Shown here piece by piece: positions 31,306 to 43,249 of a DNA stretch of 64,000 bases. Source of the stretch: Paraphysomonas bandaiensis. Its lineage: Eukaryota > Chrysophyceae. Where the stretch lies: assembly GCA_965644295.1 (NCBI GenBank), contig CBFFRP010000123.1, positions 62,001-126,000 on the forward strand, in the 5' to 3' direction. Within the stretch, counting starts at the first letter, position 1; the number at the start of each line of letters is the position of its first letter. The translations under genes and the position numbers were made by a program. The notes under the pieces were generated by a model that saw nothing but the letters and a program-made list of their open reading frames with translations, had not been told where the DNA came from and made no database searches.

Positions 31306-31313
31306 ACCTAAGG
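31306..31313. repeat. hAT target-site duplication, left copy (ACCTAAGG)
   Basis: This 8-bp flank pairs with ACCTGAGG at 32841-32848, with one mismatch. An 8-bp duplication is typical of hAT elements. Confidence 0.65.
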
Positions 31314-31695
31314 CAGGGCCTGGTAAGCATTAATGGCCCATTAATGGTAGTCCAGTTCCCGGTAATTATATAGGCATTAATGAAAAATGTCCTGGCAATT
31401 ATAATGGCCATTAAAAGCTACTGACTTAAAAGTAGATAATACCGCTCATAATAATAGATAGTATACTAATTTTTAATTAAATAGCAGACTACAAATTGTA
31501 ACTACTTCTTATAGCAGTATATCAAATAACTGGCGGGCTTTTGATACAAATTGATTCCATCTCTTTGTAAGGCGAGCGTAACACTCTGTAACTTTTCAAG
31601 TTGCGTCAAATATTGTTTCAGCTTTCAAAAGTTAGCTGGAGTTAGAATATGGAGTAAGGAGATACTTTCATTCTTATAAAAGACAATAAATCGCC

Positions 31696-31855
31696 TCCGT
31701 GAAGTATTTCATTTCCCAAAATTCTCTCGAGTTCCTCGCGCCAAGAAAAATCCGCATGTTTGGTGCCCTTCTTAACTATATGATTCACACAAGTCGTGTA
31801 ACCTCGCTGTATATCTTGTTTGAGGCGATCATTGCACAGCGAACAAATATGATAC
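31696..31855 (-). pseudogene. BED-type zinc-finger fragment within the hAT element
   Basis: A minus-strand frame reads CSLC, then RGYTTCVNHIVKKGTKH, matching the Cys2-His2 spacing of BED fingers found at the N-terminus of hAT transposases. It lies downstream of the C-terminal remnant in transcription order, so the pieces are scrambled or come from two copies. Confidence 0.4.
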
Positions 31856-32042
31856 AGAGCACCGAGAGGATTCTCTCAATCTACTTGGAAGAAGACTCAG
31901 ACTGTAAATTACAGGGCTGCGTATCAATTAATTGTCAATTAATTGACGCAGGTTGTAGTCAATTATAATTGCAATTATTACTTGCTGTCTCAATTTCAAC
32001 TATTGCAATTAACTGCAATTAATTGCAATTAATTGCAATTAT

Positions 32043-32516
32043 TTAGTAGTAAAATACACTAGCTGCAAATATAGCTACCTCAACTGTCTTTTCATTCCAG
32101 AGGCAACGACTCATGCGTAATAACATAATTAGCACTAAATGTTGAGGAGTCAAGCTCTTGAGCAAGCCCGTCATAACAATCGTAGCTCTACTGAACAACC
32201 TTATTGGTTGTGCTATGCAAGTGTTTCATCCGTAACGAGTTTGCTGGTTAAGTCTTGCTCGCTTCCGCTGCCTGCTACCATCAAACAAACGTTGCGCTGC
32301 GTCGTCATTCGGAGCTAGACTCACACCGTTATAATCTTCTTCTTCCTCATCGAACAAATATATTTTAGTTTGATCCTTTGCCGTCCGAGTTACGGCTTCG
32401 TTGCCACATTGAATCTTCACGACTGCCTTTTCGAAAGCAGCGTTATGAATAATAGCAGCACTGTCGCCCAGATGACGCTCAACAATCGGGTGCATTATGA
32501 AGGGTTCGTCAATCAA
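32043..32516 (-). pseudogene. hAT transposase C-terminal remnant
   Basis: Two minus-strand frames are separated by a frameshift near 32225. The upstream one has acidic and basic segments followed by RQRKRARLNQQTRY, as found before the hAT C-terminal region. The downstream one reads LTPQHLVLIMLLRMSRCLWN and then EKTVEVAI, closely resembling the hAT dimerisation segment that ends these transposases. Stop codon TAA at 32045-32043. The N-terminal catalytic region is missing. Confidence 0.65.
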
Positions 32517-32840
32517 TGTGCAAACGTCGTGGAAGTCAAGCTGGTGTTAACCTTACTTCTGTAATTGTACAACACTTATTTTTATAATACAGGGCATAAT
32601 ATACATGTATATACTCTGTATATAGGTGGATAGTCCTACAATTGGACTTTTAACACATCGGAACCAAACTCGAATGATCGCATATGATTAGATAGAAGCA
32701 AGTAGCGATCAATATTCTATATTTTCATAAAACCACTCAGTTCTATATATAGCTGTACAGGTCATTAATGACCGGCAATTATAATGGCATTACCATTAAT
32801 GGCCCATAATGCCATTACCATTAACGGTTACCAGGCCCTG

Positions 32841-33277
32841 ACCTGAGGGATAATGAGTCTACAGTATTAAGTAGAGAATAGCTAAGTAGCACTTGTGGTG
32901 ATAAGCAGTAATCATAATTGGCTGAATGACTTATTAGCTTCTAACTTTAGTGTTGTTTGAAGAAATGGCGTATTCTAGATAGATGGTAAGCGACAATAGT
33001 CTCCGTAGAGAGATATAACACATGGTAGGAAGAATTACATGTATTATACATATCACATTGTAGTAGTATACTCTTTCTCTTATCTCAGTGCTACATTGAG
33101 AGTGCAGACCTCTTGTGGTTTCCATCTCAGTTAAGCATGCGCCAAGGTAGATAAAGTGAGAAATCGCAACCCTAATAAACATTTCAAATCCACGATATTC
33201 CTACGACATTCAAAGAATGATGAATACTGTAGGCATAACTATGCCAGAAATATGTCACAAATAAACGACAATATACT
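32841..33277. other. hAT right target duplication and gap to the histidine-kinase gene
   Basis: It starts with ACCTGAGG, the right duplication. The rest is AT-rich 3' flank of the minus-strand kinase gene without another supported feature. Confidence 0.5.
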
Positions 33278-36200
33278 TCAATTCAATCGTTCTCGTCCAC
33301 TCCTGTAGTTGTGGACCGTTGCCTCAAGGTCTTCAATCACCAAAGGCTTAGCAAGAATGGCATTAGCCCCCGCTGAAAGAAACATCTCCACATCAGAGGG
33401 CATCATATTACCGGTAACCCCGACAATCAGTCCGGCATATCCGGCTTCACGCATCATGCGTGTGGCAGTAGGACCATCAATCGTTGGTAAGACAAAATCC
33501 ATAAGAATGACATCAAAGCCTATTTTGAGTTTGTTGAAGTATGGTGGTTGTTCCTTCAACTCACTCCCATTGACGATATCAGAGACATTTACAGAAATAT
33601 CATTGAGTCTAGCCACTGCAGCAATCGCTTCACTGCCGTCTTCGACTACATCACACTTCGCTCCTTTGGCAGAGAGGATTTTAGATACAATCTTTCGAAT
33701 CATAAGAGCGTCATCCACAATTAGAACCTTGAGATCACGTAGAATGTCAGGAGGAGTATCGGAATTCTGGGAATTAACTCGACTTGTATAAATCCTATCT
33801 GGAGGAGAGGTCTCCTTTTCCGGAATTCCCTCCACGACGTTGCACGGGGATGGGGGTTCATTGACCACTTCACAAGGTTGTTGTACATCCATTCCTACAG
33901 CATCACAGTCCTCTTCACTTGATTTAATAACATACACAGGAAGTCTCACGAAAAATGTACAGCCCTTTCCAATACCCTCTGAATGAACGCCAACCTTTCC
34001 TTTGTGTAAACTGACAATTCCATGGGAAACTACCGATACAAGTTACTATAAATAACAATGCAAAAATATATACTTACTCCACAGCCCTAAACCTGACCCT
34101 TCTCCAGACTGTAGTTCGTTGGGTGAAAATTGTACAATCTCTTTGAATACCTTTTCTTGGTTCTCCTCCGATATACCAACTCCGGTGTCAATGAACTGGA
34201 TACATAGCATGCCATTTCGTTGGTACTCGTGCTTGTTGTCTGTTATGTACATCTCTGGTCCATCGTCATCATCCTCCAGCGGTTCATCAACTATCGAATC
34301 ATCTGCATATATCTCCACCGTCACATTCCCACCAGCAGGAGTAAACTTTAGCGCGTTAGAAGTCATATTACGAATGACCTGACAGCTATATAAACAAGAA
34401 TAGAGAAATACATCATTTGAAAACCTGACTCATTTTGCTAGGATCCACGTGAATATAAAGTGAGTCAGGGTCATCTACTTTGCATTTAACATTGAAATTC
34501 ACGCTACGATGCTTCGCCTGCATCCAAAAACAGTTTAGACATATGCGTGTAGCCTATATGCATACGCACCTTCAGCACAAAGGGGCGCAAAGTGTTCGTA
34601 ACGAATGATACGGCTGGCATGACATCTCTAAAGAGCTTCATTATTCCTGTAGATTCATGCGATCAGATACTATTATAACATACGTACTATCACATATACC
34701 GGATTCAAGCTTTTCGTACGAGAGCAGATCATTAAGTATCGTGACGGCGATACCAATTGACTCCTGACACTCCTTGATGCTGTTGATACACTCCTCACCA
34801 GCCCCTAACTTGGCCACTTCCTCCTCAACGACCATAAGTCCAAGTTTAGAAACCGTTAAAGGTGTGCGAATCTCGTGACTGCATTCGGTGGAACATAAGA
34901 TATCATATATAAACCAATATAAAACTTACCTGACGTAACGAACAAATGCACGCTTAGTGTGTAGAGATGTCTCCGCACTCTCTGCGGCCTGCTGCATAAG
35001 CATCATACTGTTCTTTCGCTCGTCCTCCAATTGTTGACTCATAGTTGCCAATCGATAACCCTGCTCAGTCTCGGAGTACAAATGCTCTTGCACCAAAACC
35101 ATCTGCAGTCGACAATCATTTGTCGAAAGGTCGTTCACTTTAACGCCTTGTCTTGTCATGTCAGACAGGTTTGAGACGTTTGGAGTGCACAGCAGTGTTG
35201 CTATCGAAAAATCTTGGTCGAAAAGAATCTGCCCAATTAGTCTAAAGCTCTCAGTAGCCCCAGGTCTTGGTTCCAGAAGTGAAACAAGTGACAGCTGCTC
35301 CCCATGCATACGCCCTGCCCAAGTTTCCCAGTCATTCCATCCCAGACCTTTGTCCTGAGGTTCGAAAAGCTCACCCATACGTCGACCAACTACTTTATTC
35401 CCCATAAAATCACCCACTTTCTCCCCAGCTTGCAGCACCAACAAATTCCTGTCAAATACAATATGATAGGGAAAGGCCTCAGCAAGTTGTGTGCCACTGA
35501 GTCCCCACCGCATACCAGAATTGCGCGCCTGCTCACTCTCCGATCGAGGACGTTTTGATAGACGACAGGAAGGGGGAGAATATGTTGATAAAGCACTTGT
35601 ATCACGTGTAGTTCGTTTATTAACATTGCAGTTACTACAAAGCTGTGAAAGGGGTGTCGCAGGAAGAAGGGCTGCTGCTAGAGCATCTTGACTAAGAGTA
35701 TACGCGCCGGATTTCATATATCCGCTATCAAGGCCCTCCCCGCCACGTTGTGAGAAAGGACACTGAGAAATTGATTCCAGAATATCAACGGGGTCCTTAT
35801 GATCGTCCATGGCTTCTGACATTTCTGGGCTGCTGCCATTTAAGCTAGGAGAGCAATTTGACACAGAATTACTGTCTACGGTTCCTATCTCTTGTATGCG
35901 CCATACAGTGAACTCTGACCCGTCTACATCCTGTGTGGCCTCCCGAACCATATTCACCTTAAGTTTAAAGTAACTTCTTGCGACTTCTTTCACTATACCC
36001 ACAACTGTAGGCGCCAATCGGGAACCACGATGACTCTTATATTGAAGAATAAGATCTCCTGTATCATTATGACAAGTACACCTATACATATATCAATAAA
36101 ATAAATATATATTCTAATTATAATCCTTACATACCAGAATTGAGGGGGGATCATCTTAGGTAATGCCCCTGAAAGATGTGAATGAAGATGATTCACATTA

Positions 36201-36499
36201 CAAAGCCATGAATGAAGATCACTACCAAGACACTTTAAGAGATTATCATATCCTTCATCTTTCACATATTGTATAAAATATCCTCCATATATCTCAAGTA
36301 ATTGTTCAGTAGTTATACCAAGAACTATACTAGCTGAATGGATAATATTGTATGTATATTCATCTGGATAATACTCATAACGCACCCAGTCATATCCTTT
36401 ATCATCTAGACCCGCTTTACGAAGTATAACATCCCATGTATCTTTACCATAACGTGATATAATTAGACTGCCAATACTACGATTAATCCAACCATACAT
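33278..36499 (-). CDS. H-NOX/HNOBA hybrid histidine kinase with receiver domain
   Basis: Seven exons join in frame: 36499-36135, 36081-34930, 34878-34700, 34646-34570, 34517-34425, 34378-34078 and 34029-33278. The product is 972 residues. Residues 1-190 are an H-NOX haem domain: MYGWINRSIGSLI, proximal His106 in HLHSHL, and the Tyr136-x-Ser138-x-Arg140 haem-propionate motif. An HNOBA (PAS-like) domain spans about 320-430 (FPYHIVFDRNLLVLQAGEKV), followed by a helical signalling linker. The kinase has an H-box SHEIRTPL (His507), N-box VIRNMTSNALKF, G1 DTGVGIS and G2 GEGSGLGL. The receiver has LIVDDALMIRK, phospho-acceptor Asp900 in LMDFVLP and Lys950. H-NOX plus HNOBA is the soluble guanylate cyclase sensor; here a phosphorelay kinase replaces the cyclase. 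It probably senses NO or another gas. The output phosphotransfer partner is not in the window. Confidence 0.93.
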
Positions 36500-38121
36500 A
36501 TGTACATGAACTAATAATACATACTGATTATATAGATATGATTGACTATGTAAATAATCAGTATAATAATCACTTCGAAGTGAAAAAAAAGTGAAGTGAT
36601 AATATTGAAGTCACTCAAAAGGTATGTATATATATTTCTAGTAGTATATAAAGTCTTCTTCTTGTGTCCAATTTATAAGTGAATGATATGAGTGGGTAGG
36701 AGGGGACTAGACCACTACCTTGTTTGGAGGTACTCTGTGTGGGAAGTCACGTACAGATGTGTATGTATGTGGATGTAAAATTGAAGTTATGGTGAAATTC
36801 GAATATAGAACAAAAACAAAAAATTGGAAGAAAGCAACAATATCAAGCACATCGTCGCATACAAATCAAATCTAAAAACACCTAAATTTATTAGAAAACT
36901 ATACTTTTCAGCATAAAAATCCCTCATATTACAGAACCGTTGAGAGGAAGAAAACGAAACACTCATATGGCCTGGACATTCAGTGTACACCAGCTAACAG
37001 TAACAGTGCTGTATAATGGAAAGGGTGAGAGTGAGTCTTGTTGTTCTTCATGGGCAGACTGAAAGAAACGTTGTCACAAAGGCGAAAAATCAGTATCACG
37101 CAAAGTATAATATACTCATAGCACACTGAAGAAAAAGTATATGAGACTCATTGCAAATGACAATAATGAAGTCGACTATCCATAGACTAGATACGTGAAT
37201 ATGGCGTTGTTAAATCTATAAAATGTGTGTCGGAAGTAAAAAGCGCAACGGCCTATTGTAGTCGAGGAAAGGGATAGTGTAATCAACTTCATGCACTATA
37301 TGTTTTGAAAGAATTGGTGGAAAGAGAATATTTTTTCCAGATTTCGAGACGATTTTTTTGCAAAGTAAATCTATATACTGTGTAGATTTTAAGAATATAG
37401 CTAGAAATAAATCGCATTTCATATCATTTTAACGTTACTCTGCCTTGTGGTGCTTTGCTTAGTTCCGTGGTTCCCCACCCGGGTTTTCACCGCATATTTA
37501 GCGCTGAGATAATGATGTAGCTAGTTCAGTAGGTAGCTAGCAAATAACGTATGGGACTTAAACAAGTATTAGTTAGGTACCCACCCGGATCTACCTAAGT
37601 ACGCGCTAAGAATGGAGCATACTACCTCAACTTCGTAATATATGTTACATTTTAATTCAACTTGTATCAAATTGTATCAATATGATGTGGATAATTTTAT
37701 CAAATAAAACTGTATGTTCACTCGCTTTCCTTCATTTCAGAGAGGTGAAAATATCGAGCGTATATTTAGTTATTATATAAATAAAAAAGTCATAGTATAT
37801 TGCCGTATAGATTATAGATAAATAAATCAATGATAAAAGTAAAAGCAAAACACTTCAGTTTTTAGCACAAAAGAATTACGTCACCATCCACGTCAATATT
37901 ATGATCTGAGTAGATGCTAAGAGTAATGTAATTATAATGTTTTCTATAACTAATATACCTCCTTCAAGATAAGAGTTGTGGTATACTATCATTGTAGTTT
38001 AACTAAAAAATGTACCACGATTTAGGTTTGCATATGAATTGTTAAAACTTCGAATGTATGCATTTCCTGCTCTCCTTTAAAAAGTAAATTGATATTATTC
38101 AAATACATAATAAAAATAATA
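36500..38121. other. 1.6-kb intergenic stretch
   Basis: The part next to the kinase start (36500-36760) is AT-rich and probably promoter. 36590-37440 contains open but low-complexity frames I do not consider genes. At 37440-37620 the sequence is somewhat richer in G+C, with ACCCGG words in both orientations (near 37475 and 37585), perhaps a repeat remnant. The rest is featureless. Confidence 0.35.
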
Positions 38122-39291
38122 TCATGCAAATTTGAGAACCACCATACCAGTGAGCATCACGATGATGGCTACAAATTTAGTATTGCTATATCTTTCCTTC
38201 AGGAATACTACACCAAAAAGAGCACCAATTAGTACAGCAAACTCACGAAGTGTGACAACGAGGGCCACATCTGAACCTGGCATTGTAAATACAACTAATA
38301 TAATAAAGTATGCACCGACGACACATGGTGCGATTAATATACAGCTTCTTTTATGCTCCTTTAAAGCTATCATTGTGTCATCATAATAGTAATAGTACAG
38401 AAAAGGCATCAAACAGAGATTCGATATGAAGTTATACGAAAAAGCCCAGATGATAAAAGGTACAGCACGAACCCCGAGGGCATCTACAATAGAGTATGTC
38501 GCTGTACATGCACCCACACCCATTGCTAACCCCAACGATATGAGCAGTTTCGATCTAACAGCAAACCAATCTGAGGAGAGTACCACGTTGAGAGATAATC
38601 TCGATTGCACCTCACTAACATTATCACATTCACTATTAGTGGTAGAATAGTTTCCATATTCCCCTTCACACAGACCAGATTCAGTTTTTCTATTAACAAC
38701 CGTTGTAGTAGCGACGTTTATATCGGCGTCATCAGATCTTATGGTCGATCCCATGAGTGACAGGCCATCTGCTGTGCCCCAATCTGATTTGGAAATTTCA
38801 TCAACAATATCAGGGTGAACATCATGCCTAGTCCCTATATCTGGCTTTGGTAAATGAACTGCTTTTACAATAGCCTCATAACATAAAAGGCATATTCCAG
38901 ACAGAACAATCAAAATACCGATCACAGCAAGCGACCCCAACCTCTTATCTATCTCTAATATTTGCGACATGATTGTGGCGAGTAAAATTGCCGTGCCTCT
39001 AGCAAGAGGGTATACCACACCAACATCACCATGAACATAAGCTGACGAGAGTAGCATGACATACGCCCCATGCGCAAGTATACTGAGGAATAATATAGGT
39101 ATCGCGTAGTTCATATTTATGGCATATATGTTATGAGGTTGAGTGAAAATAAAGGGGAACACCATAAGCGATCCAATGAAATGAGCAATAACTAGAACTG
39201 GTGTATTCCCTTTTATATGTCTTGCCATTGTATTCCATGAGGCATGAATAGTTGCACTGGCCAATATCAGTATATAGGCGAGTGTGTGCAT
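38122..39291 (-). CDS. EamA/DMT-superfamily membrane transporter
   Basis: This is an intronless frame of 389 codons from the ATG at 39291. About nine or ten hydrophobic helices are split into two halves by a hydrophilic, Asp/Ser-rich loop (about residues 150-245), the two-repeat pattern of drug/metabolite transporters. Each half has EamA-like features: HASWNTMARH near the start, VVYPLARGTAILLATIMSQI in the first repeat, and LREFAVLIGALFGVVFLKER in the second. The substrate cannot be deduced. The absence of introns contrasts with most neighbours. Confidence 0.85.
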   Translation of the reverse strand: MHTLAYILILASATIHASWNTMARHIKGNTPVLVIAHFIGSLMVFPFIFTQPHNIYAINMNYAIPILFLSILAHGAYVMLLSSAYVHGDVGVVYPLARGTAILLATIMSQILEIDKRLGSLAVIGILIVLSGICLLCYEAIVKAVHLPKPDIGTRHDVHPDIVDEISKSDWGTADGLSLMGSTIRSDDADINVATTTVVNRKTESGLCEGEYGNYSTTNSECDNVSEVQSRLSLNVVLSSDWFAVRSKLLISLGLAMGVGACTATYSIVDALGVRAVPFIIWAFSYNFISNLCLMPFLYYYYYDDTMIALKEHKRSCILIAPCVVGAYFIILVVFTMPGSDVALVVTLREFAVLIGALFGVVFLKERYSNTKFVAIIVMLTGMVVLKFA

Positions 39292-39756
39292 CAGGAACAC
39301 AATCGAATAAAGTCAAAGCTGTCAAAAACTCAATCTATCAAGCAAAAACTGAATGCATTTATTCAGGACATCTACATAATTGATAATAGAATAATGTCAG
39401 CAGATACTGTGCTATGAATAGAAGACGATATAACCATTAGATCTTTAACTGCCTATACTGTAGCTGCCTATACACAACTGCTGTGCACATATCCTGCTGT
39501 GTTTTATACCGTCCAGTAGTATACGGCATACGGTGATAATACTGGTATACAATGAATTTTATATATACGGTGGTGTTTGGTATGTAGGTATATGTAGTAG
39601 TCACAGACAGCTATACATGCATACATACAGCGCGCAGTATATGTGACAGAGAGTTATTATACTATATACCACTACACCATTTATATATATGAGCATATAT
39701 CCGCACCAAACAAACATATTCTAATTTAAATACCCATATAATTGCATTCATGTTCT
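39292..39756. promoter_or_regulatory. Divergent promoter region between transporter and SNARE genes
   Basis: This is a 465-nt gap. From 39470 to 39700 it carries CTGTGCACATA, GTATACGGCATAC, ACATGCATACATACAG and similar words, the recurrent upstream vocabulary. No coding sequence is seen. Confidence 0.4.
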
Positions 39757-40658
39757 ATGCTTGCGAAAGCCGCAGGCTATAGACGAGCTCCAACAGAAGA
39801 AGACACCATAGATTTAGTACCTTTAACCCCCGCTGGCCGATCCAAACAGCAGCAAGAACCAATGGATCGATTTCGTCGATATGAAGAGGTTTTAAATATA
39901 GTATATTCTAGAAGATTATATATATGATATATATATCAATAGGAGTTTTTGAATTGTTCACGTAACATCAGCAGACTCAGCAGACAACTCGAAGCCACTA
40001 ATGGTGTTGTAGGTACCATATATTATACTTTATATATATGATTGTAAAGAGTAAAATATATTTATAGATGCAGTCATATCGGTTTCTGTCGACATTGATT
40101 CGGAGCTTGCTGAGGCCGAAGGATATGTATGTAATTTCTGCAATTTTTGACTTCAAATAATCATATTTACAGTTACGTGCAATGGATGTTGAGTTTCGTG
40201 CAATGGTTGGTTCTGAAAAGAAGTCTGCTTCTCAGAAAGTTGCTGACTACCGTGATGAGTACCGGCAAATGATTCAGAGTTTTCAGAATACGAAACAGAA
40301 GGCCGAAAGCGAGGCGTTGAAGAGTGGACCCGCCGCTAGAACGAAATTGGTGACTGCCAATCAGCGTCTAGACCAATCGACAGCTACACTTGAGAGTTCA
40401 CGTATGATAATTGCTCAGACGGAAGATGTCGGAAATACCATTATGACTGACTTGGAGGGACAGAAAGAAACCTTACAAGGGGCGCAATCTAAAGTTCAAG
40501 AGACAAGGCAATTCACATTGGACGCCAAGTCTGTCCTGCGAATGATGGGCCGGAGGGCAGTTATGCACAACCTCTGCATGATGCTCATAATATTTATCCT
40601 TTTTGGTGTTATTTGCATTATCATTTACTATGGGTTCATTGAAGACGACAAGAAATAA
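39757..40658 (+). CDS. VTI1: VTI1-like Qb-SNARE
   Basis: Four exons (39757-39900, 39943-40012, 40068-40126, 40173-40658) give 252 residues. The N-terminal helical region (RFRRYEEVLN..., SRNISRLSRQLEAT) matches the V-SNARE N domain of Vti1. The SNARE motif runs through TANQRLDQSTATLESSRMII and ETEDVG-like spacing to LEGQKETL, whose Gln is the zero-layer residue. It ends in a single transmembrane anchor (LCMMLIIFILFGVICIIIYY) with a short lumenal tail. Vti1 acts in fusion at Golgi, endosome and vacuole. An internal Met at 39862 is an alternative start; the upstream ATG adds 35 residues not typical of Vti1. Splice joins are all in frame. Confidence 0.88.
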
Positions 40659-41309
40659 AAGGGTTTGGCGTTAGGTTGACATCGTACCAGTGGAAATATG
40701 GCTAAACAATATAAATTCTGAAATCTGAGAACTGTTTTTTAAACCATTAGGCGCAAAGTATAATACATCTTGTGATCTTACGTGACGCTGCGTGATATGT
40801 AAGGGTATATGATTGCGTTAACTAATATTTCTTGGTTCTACTATAAGTGCTCACTTACGTAGCATCGTAGCATCTCTTGATGGATGTAAAAGGTTGCTCA
40901 ATTGTCGCATGACTTTGCTTCTTATTAAATAATTGCAAGGGTCTTTCGCTAGTATTTCGTATTCTACTGTGACCTTATTTCATCATTGATAATAACTACA
41001 TATATATTATCAGCAGTATTTACCAAGGGAAATATTATTCAACCTAAGCCATTATAGTACCATATAAGTCAATGTCACCCCTCAGGTGTCCTAACTACTA
41101 ACTAGTATAAAGCAATACTGGTGATAGAAAGGGAGGCAGGTCACAATATGATTACAGTGGAGAATAATAAAGAATTGATCTTTATAATAGTAAAACAATG
41201 TTGTGATTATTAGTGTAAGTAATGAACACGATAGAGTGAGAATTATGAATAACAACATAGAACATAACTATCATGCACAACGGAATAGTTAGAAGTGTAA
41301 CTAATAATG

Positions 41310-41440
41310 ACGACGTTATGATGACGATCATGTATCTTCGACAGATACTCTCTCTAATTCAGTTTATGATATATTTCATTGAACATTATAACTCACAGAT
41401 ACAATCTTGTATTAAGCTGAATCCTAATAAGAATATATTT
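41310..41440 (+). repeat. Dispersed repeat, copy A
   Basis: This stretch matches, in reverse orientation, 45605-45765. Shared words include ATGACGATCATGTAT, CAGATACTCTC and TATATTTCATTGAA in the same order with a few substitutions and indels. The two copies are 4.3 kb apart and inverted. Both read through as similar hydrophobic peptides, but low sequence complexity makes coding doubtful. Confidence 0.55.
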
Positions 41441-41696
41441 CATCATTATACATTGTTATGCATCTGTGTGCTAGCTTACACGTTGATTCGAAAAATCACA
41501 AAATCTTCAACGGGGACACTTTCATCTTCGACTAACAGATTGTCTTGCATCTCCATGTTTAGTTCAATTCTGAATGTGGTTTTCGAAGTCAGAACAGAAG
41601 ACTGTATCCATGTCGTCGCAACCGGTTTTGTCGGGTCAATTAAAAATACTTGACCCTTATGTTAGGTATAATTACAGCCACGACATCCTACAGCTA

Positions 41697-41862
41697 ATGT
41701 TTGTACGTGCTTGGATCAGTGCATAATCTAAATCCAAAATGTGAGTTGATGGCATACTCATCTGGAGGACGTACTGATTGAGTATAACTCCACTGAGACT
41801 GTGAGGTAATATCTTTTCCACGATGAACATAGACTATTCCATTATTTAAATGATAATTCGTT
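41697..41862 (-). pseudogene. Possible C-terminal fragment of an FGE-sulfatase-like (SUMF1-type) protein
   Basis: A short minus-strand frame reads YVHRGKD, then RPPDEYAINSHFGFRLC and soon a stop. The GFR-L/C ending with a preceding P-D-x-Y segment resembles the C-terminus of formylglycine-generating-enzyme-fold proteins. No upstream exons could be found, so it is treated as a relic. Confidence is low because the fragment is under 60 residues. Confidence 0.3.
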
Positions 41863-42373
41863 CTGTATCATATCACCTTGCATTGATATATCATTCCAAT
41901 CATCACGTTTTAATACTAATGATCGAATGATAATACTGATATATAAGTAATCATCATTATATTGTTATGTATGCAGAGATCCCTTATATATATATATATA
42001 TATGCAGGGAATTCTAGAATTGGATGATATGAAAGAAGTAGAAGTAGACTTTGTCTGCAGACATTCTATTGGCTGGATACACTCATGTTGAAGTAAAGTT
42101 GTCGAGGGTACTAAAAGGGTAGTCGTGGAATACAGAAACTACAACACATACATACCACTGCTGTGTATACAGAATACAATAACTATATAATAATACAGCA
42201 GTATACCCGTATATGTATTAAGCTGTAGTCTAACTTCCGTTTGATCAATTCAAACTCAGCCACACTATTATCACACTCAACTTGCTAATGGGCGATGTTA
42301 GACTGAAGATAACCACATTGTTAAAGTATTTCATCTAAATTTCACTATAGAATCAAAAAGGTGTGGTTCGGAA

Positions 42374-42934
42374 ATGAGTGACTCAGATATAAATAGAATT
42401 TTTGAAGGTAATATATGTGTAAAATATGTCTGATGCTTAAGAGTAACAATCCTTTAGAGTTTTCAGCTGCATCCGATATAAAATCTCGTACATTTCCATC
42501 TGAAGTTAGTGCTGAGATATTACAGGTATTGCTCTTTGATATATTTTACTGCTCTCATTGTTATGTGTAGGAGCTACATAAAATCGTCGCCACCGGAAAG
42601 TTAACGATTCCCTGGAATATACTGTCACCCGTAGTTGCCACCCTGATGCATCAGGTCTATGCATTTACTTATTTTCTATTGCGCTCACTCTTTTCAGGAA
42701 TTGCATAATTTCTTTCAGAAGTACGGTTTCGTAGGCCCACTGTCCCAAACTTTTGAGAGTAGGAAGAGTGAACTTATGCTACTATTAGAGAGATACGACG
42801 AACCCCCATTCACACTGCAGCGGATTCTTGAATTATTATTGAATCCTGCCAGTCAGTACTCCTCGACACACAAGCTAATGAATAGTTTAGACAAACTTCT
42901 TTCAGTTACTACAACAATATCTGTTGATGTCTAA
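42374..42934 (+). CDS. PPP4R2: Protein phosphatase 4 regulatory subunit 2-like protein
   Basis: Four exons (42374-42407, 42458-42525, 42571-42654, 42698-42934) encode 140 residues. The best match to PP4R2 is the segment EPPFTLQRILELLLNPASQY followed by a short helix ending in a Val/Thr-rich strand; the family reads APFTIQRLCELL...Y in the same place. An upstream IPWNILSPVVATLM corresponds to the family's MFPWPQIK segment. The protein holds only the conserved core and lacks the long acidic tail of animal PP4R2. It would bind the PP4 catalytic subunit. The third intron is 43 nt. Confidence 0.75.
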
Positions 42935-43249
42935 AAATTGCACTAGAGAACTTAGTGTCAAGTAGTATCATGTAATTTATTGTCATGAGTGAATAGAAAT
43001 GAATTTTTTAAGTAATCATTTTTTAATTTGTGAATATTTGGTGACTTGTAGTGTGTGTTTGCAATGGCTTTAAAGGCTGTTGAATGATTACGCAAAGCTT
43101 AGAACACTAGCTGGTTTTTCTGAAGCACGCAACTATATTTAGCGGAGTGTTCAACATTTTGCATATAACAGACATGTCATAATATTATTACCCATGACGT
43201 AATTATATCAAGTGGAAACTGTACAAGCTTACTATTATAAGACTTTGTA
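42935..43249. other. Gap between convergent genes
   Basis: This is 315 nt of AT-rich 3' flank; no feature is seen. Confidence 0.45.

Larger units (their letters stand above)
31314..32840 (-). mobile_element. Decayed hAT-superfamily DNA transposon
   Basis: The element is 1527 bp with terminal inverted repeats that begin CAGGGCCTGGTAA. The first 13 bp are exact, and similarity continues through subterminal ATTAATGG repeats on both sides. CAGGG ends and 8-bp flanking duplications are hallmarks of hAT elements. Inside are pieces of a transposase on the minus strand, broken by a frameshift, plus a tract of AATTGCAATT repeats at about 31950-32042. It is clearly non-functional. One mismatch between the flanking duplications fits an old insertion. 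Confidence 0.8.
40659..42373. other. 1.7-kb intergenic stretch with a dispersed repeat and pseudogene fragments
   Basis: It contains a repeat copy at about 41310-41440 (listed separately), a possible FGE-like fragment at 41697-41862, and a minus-strand open segment at about 41488-41655 that reads WIQSSVLTSKTTFRIELNME but has no recognisable family. A (TA)n tract lies at 41985-42005. GTAC/CAG words at 42150-42215 are probably upstream elements of the PP4R2-like gene. Confidence 0.35.
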
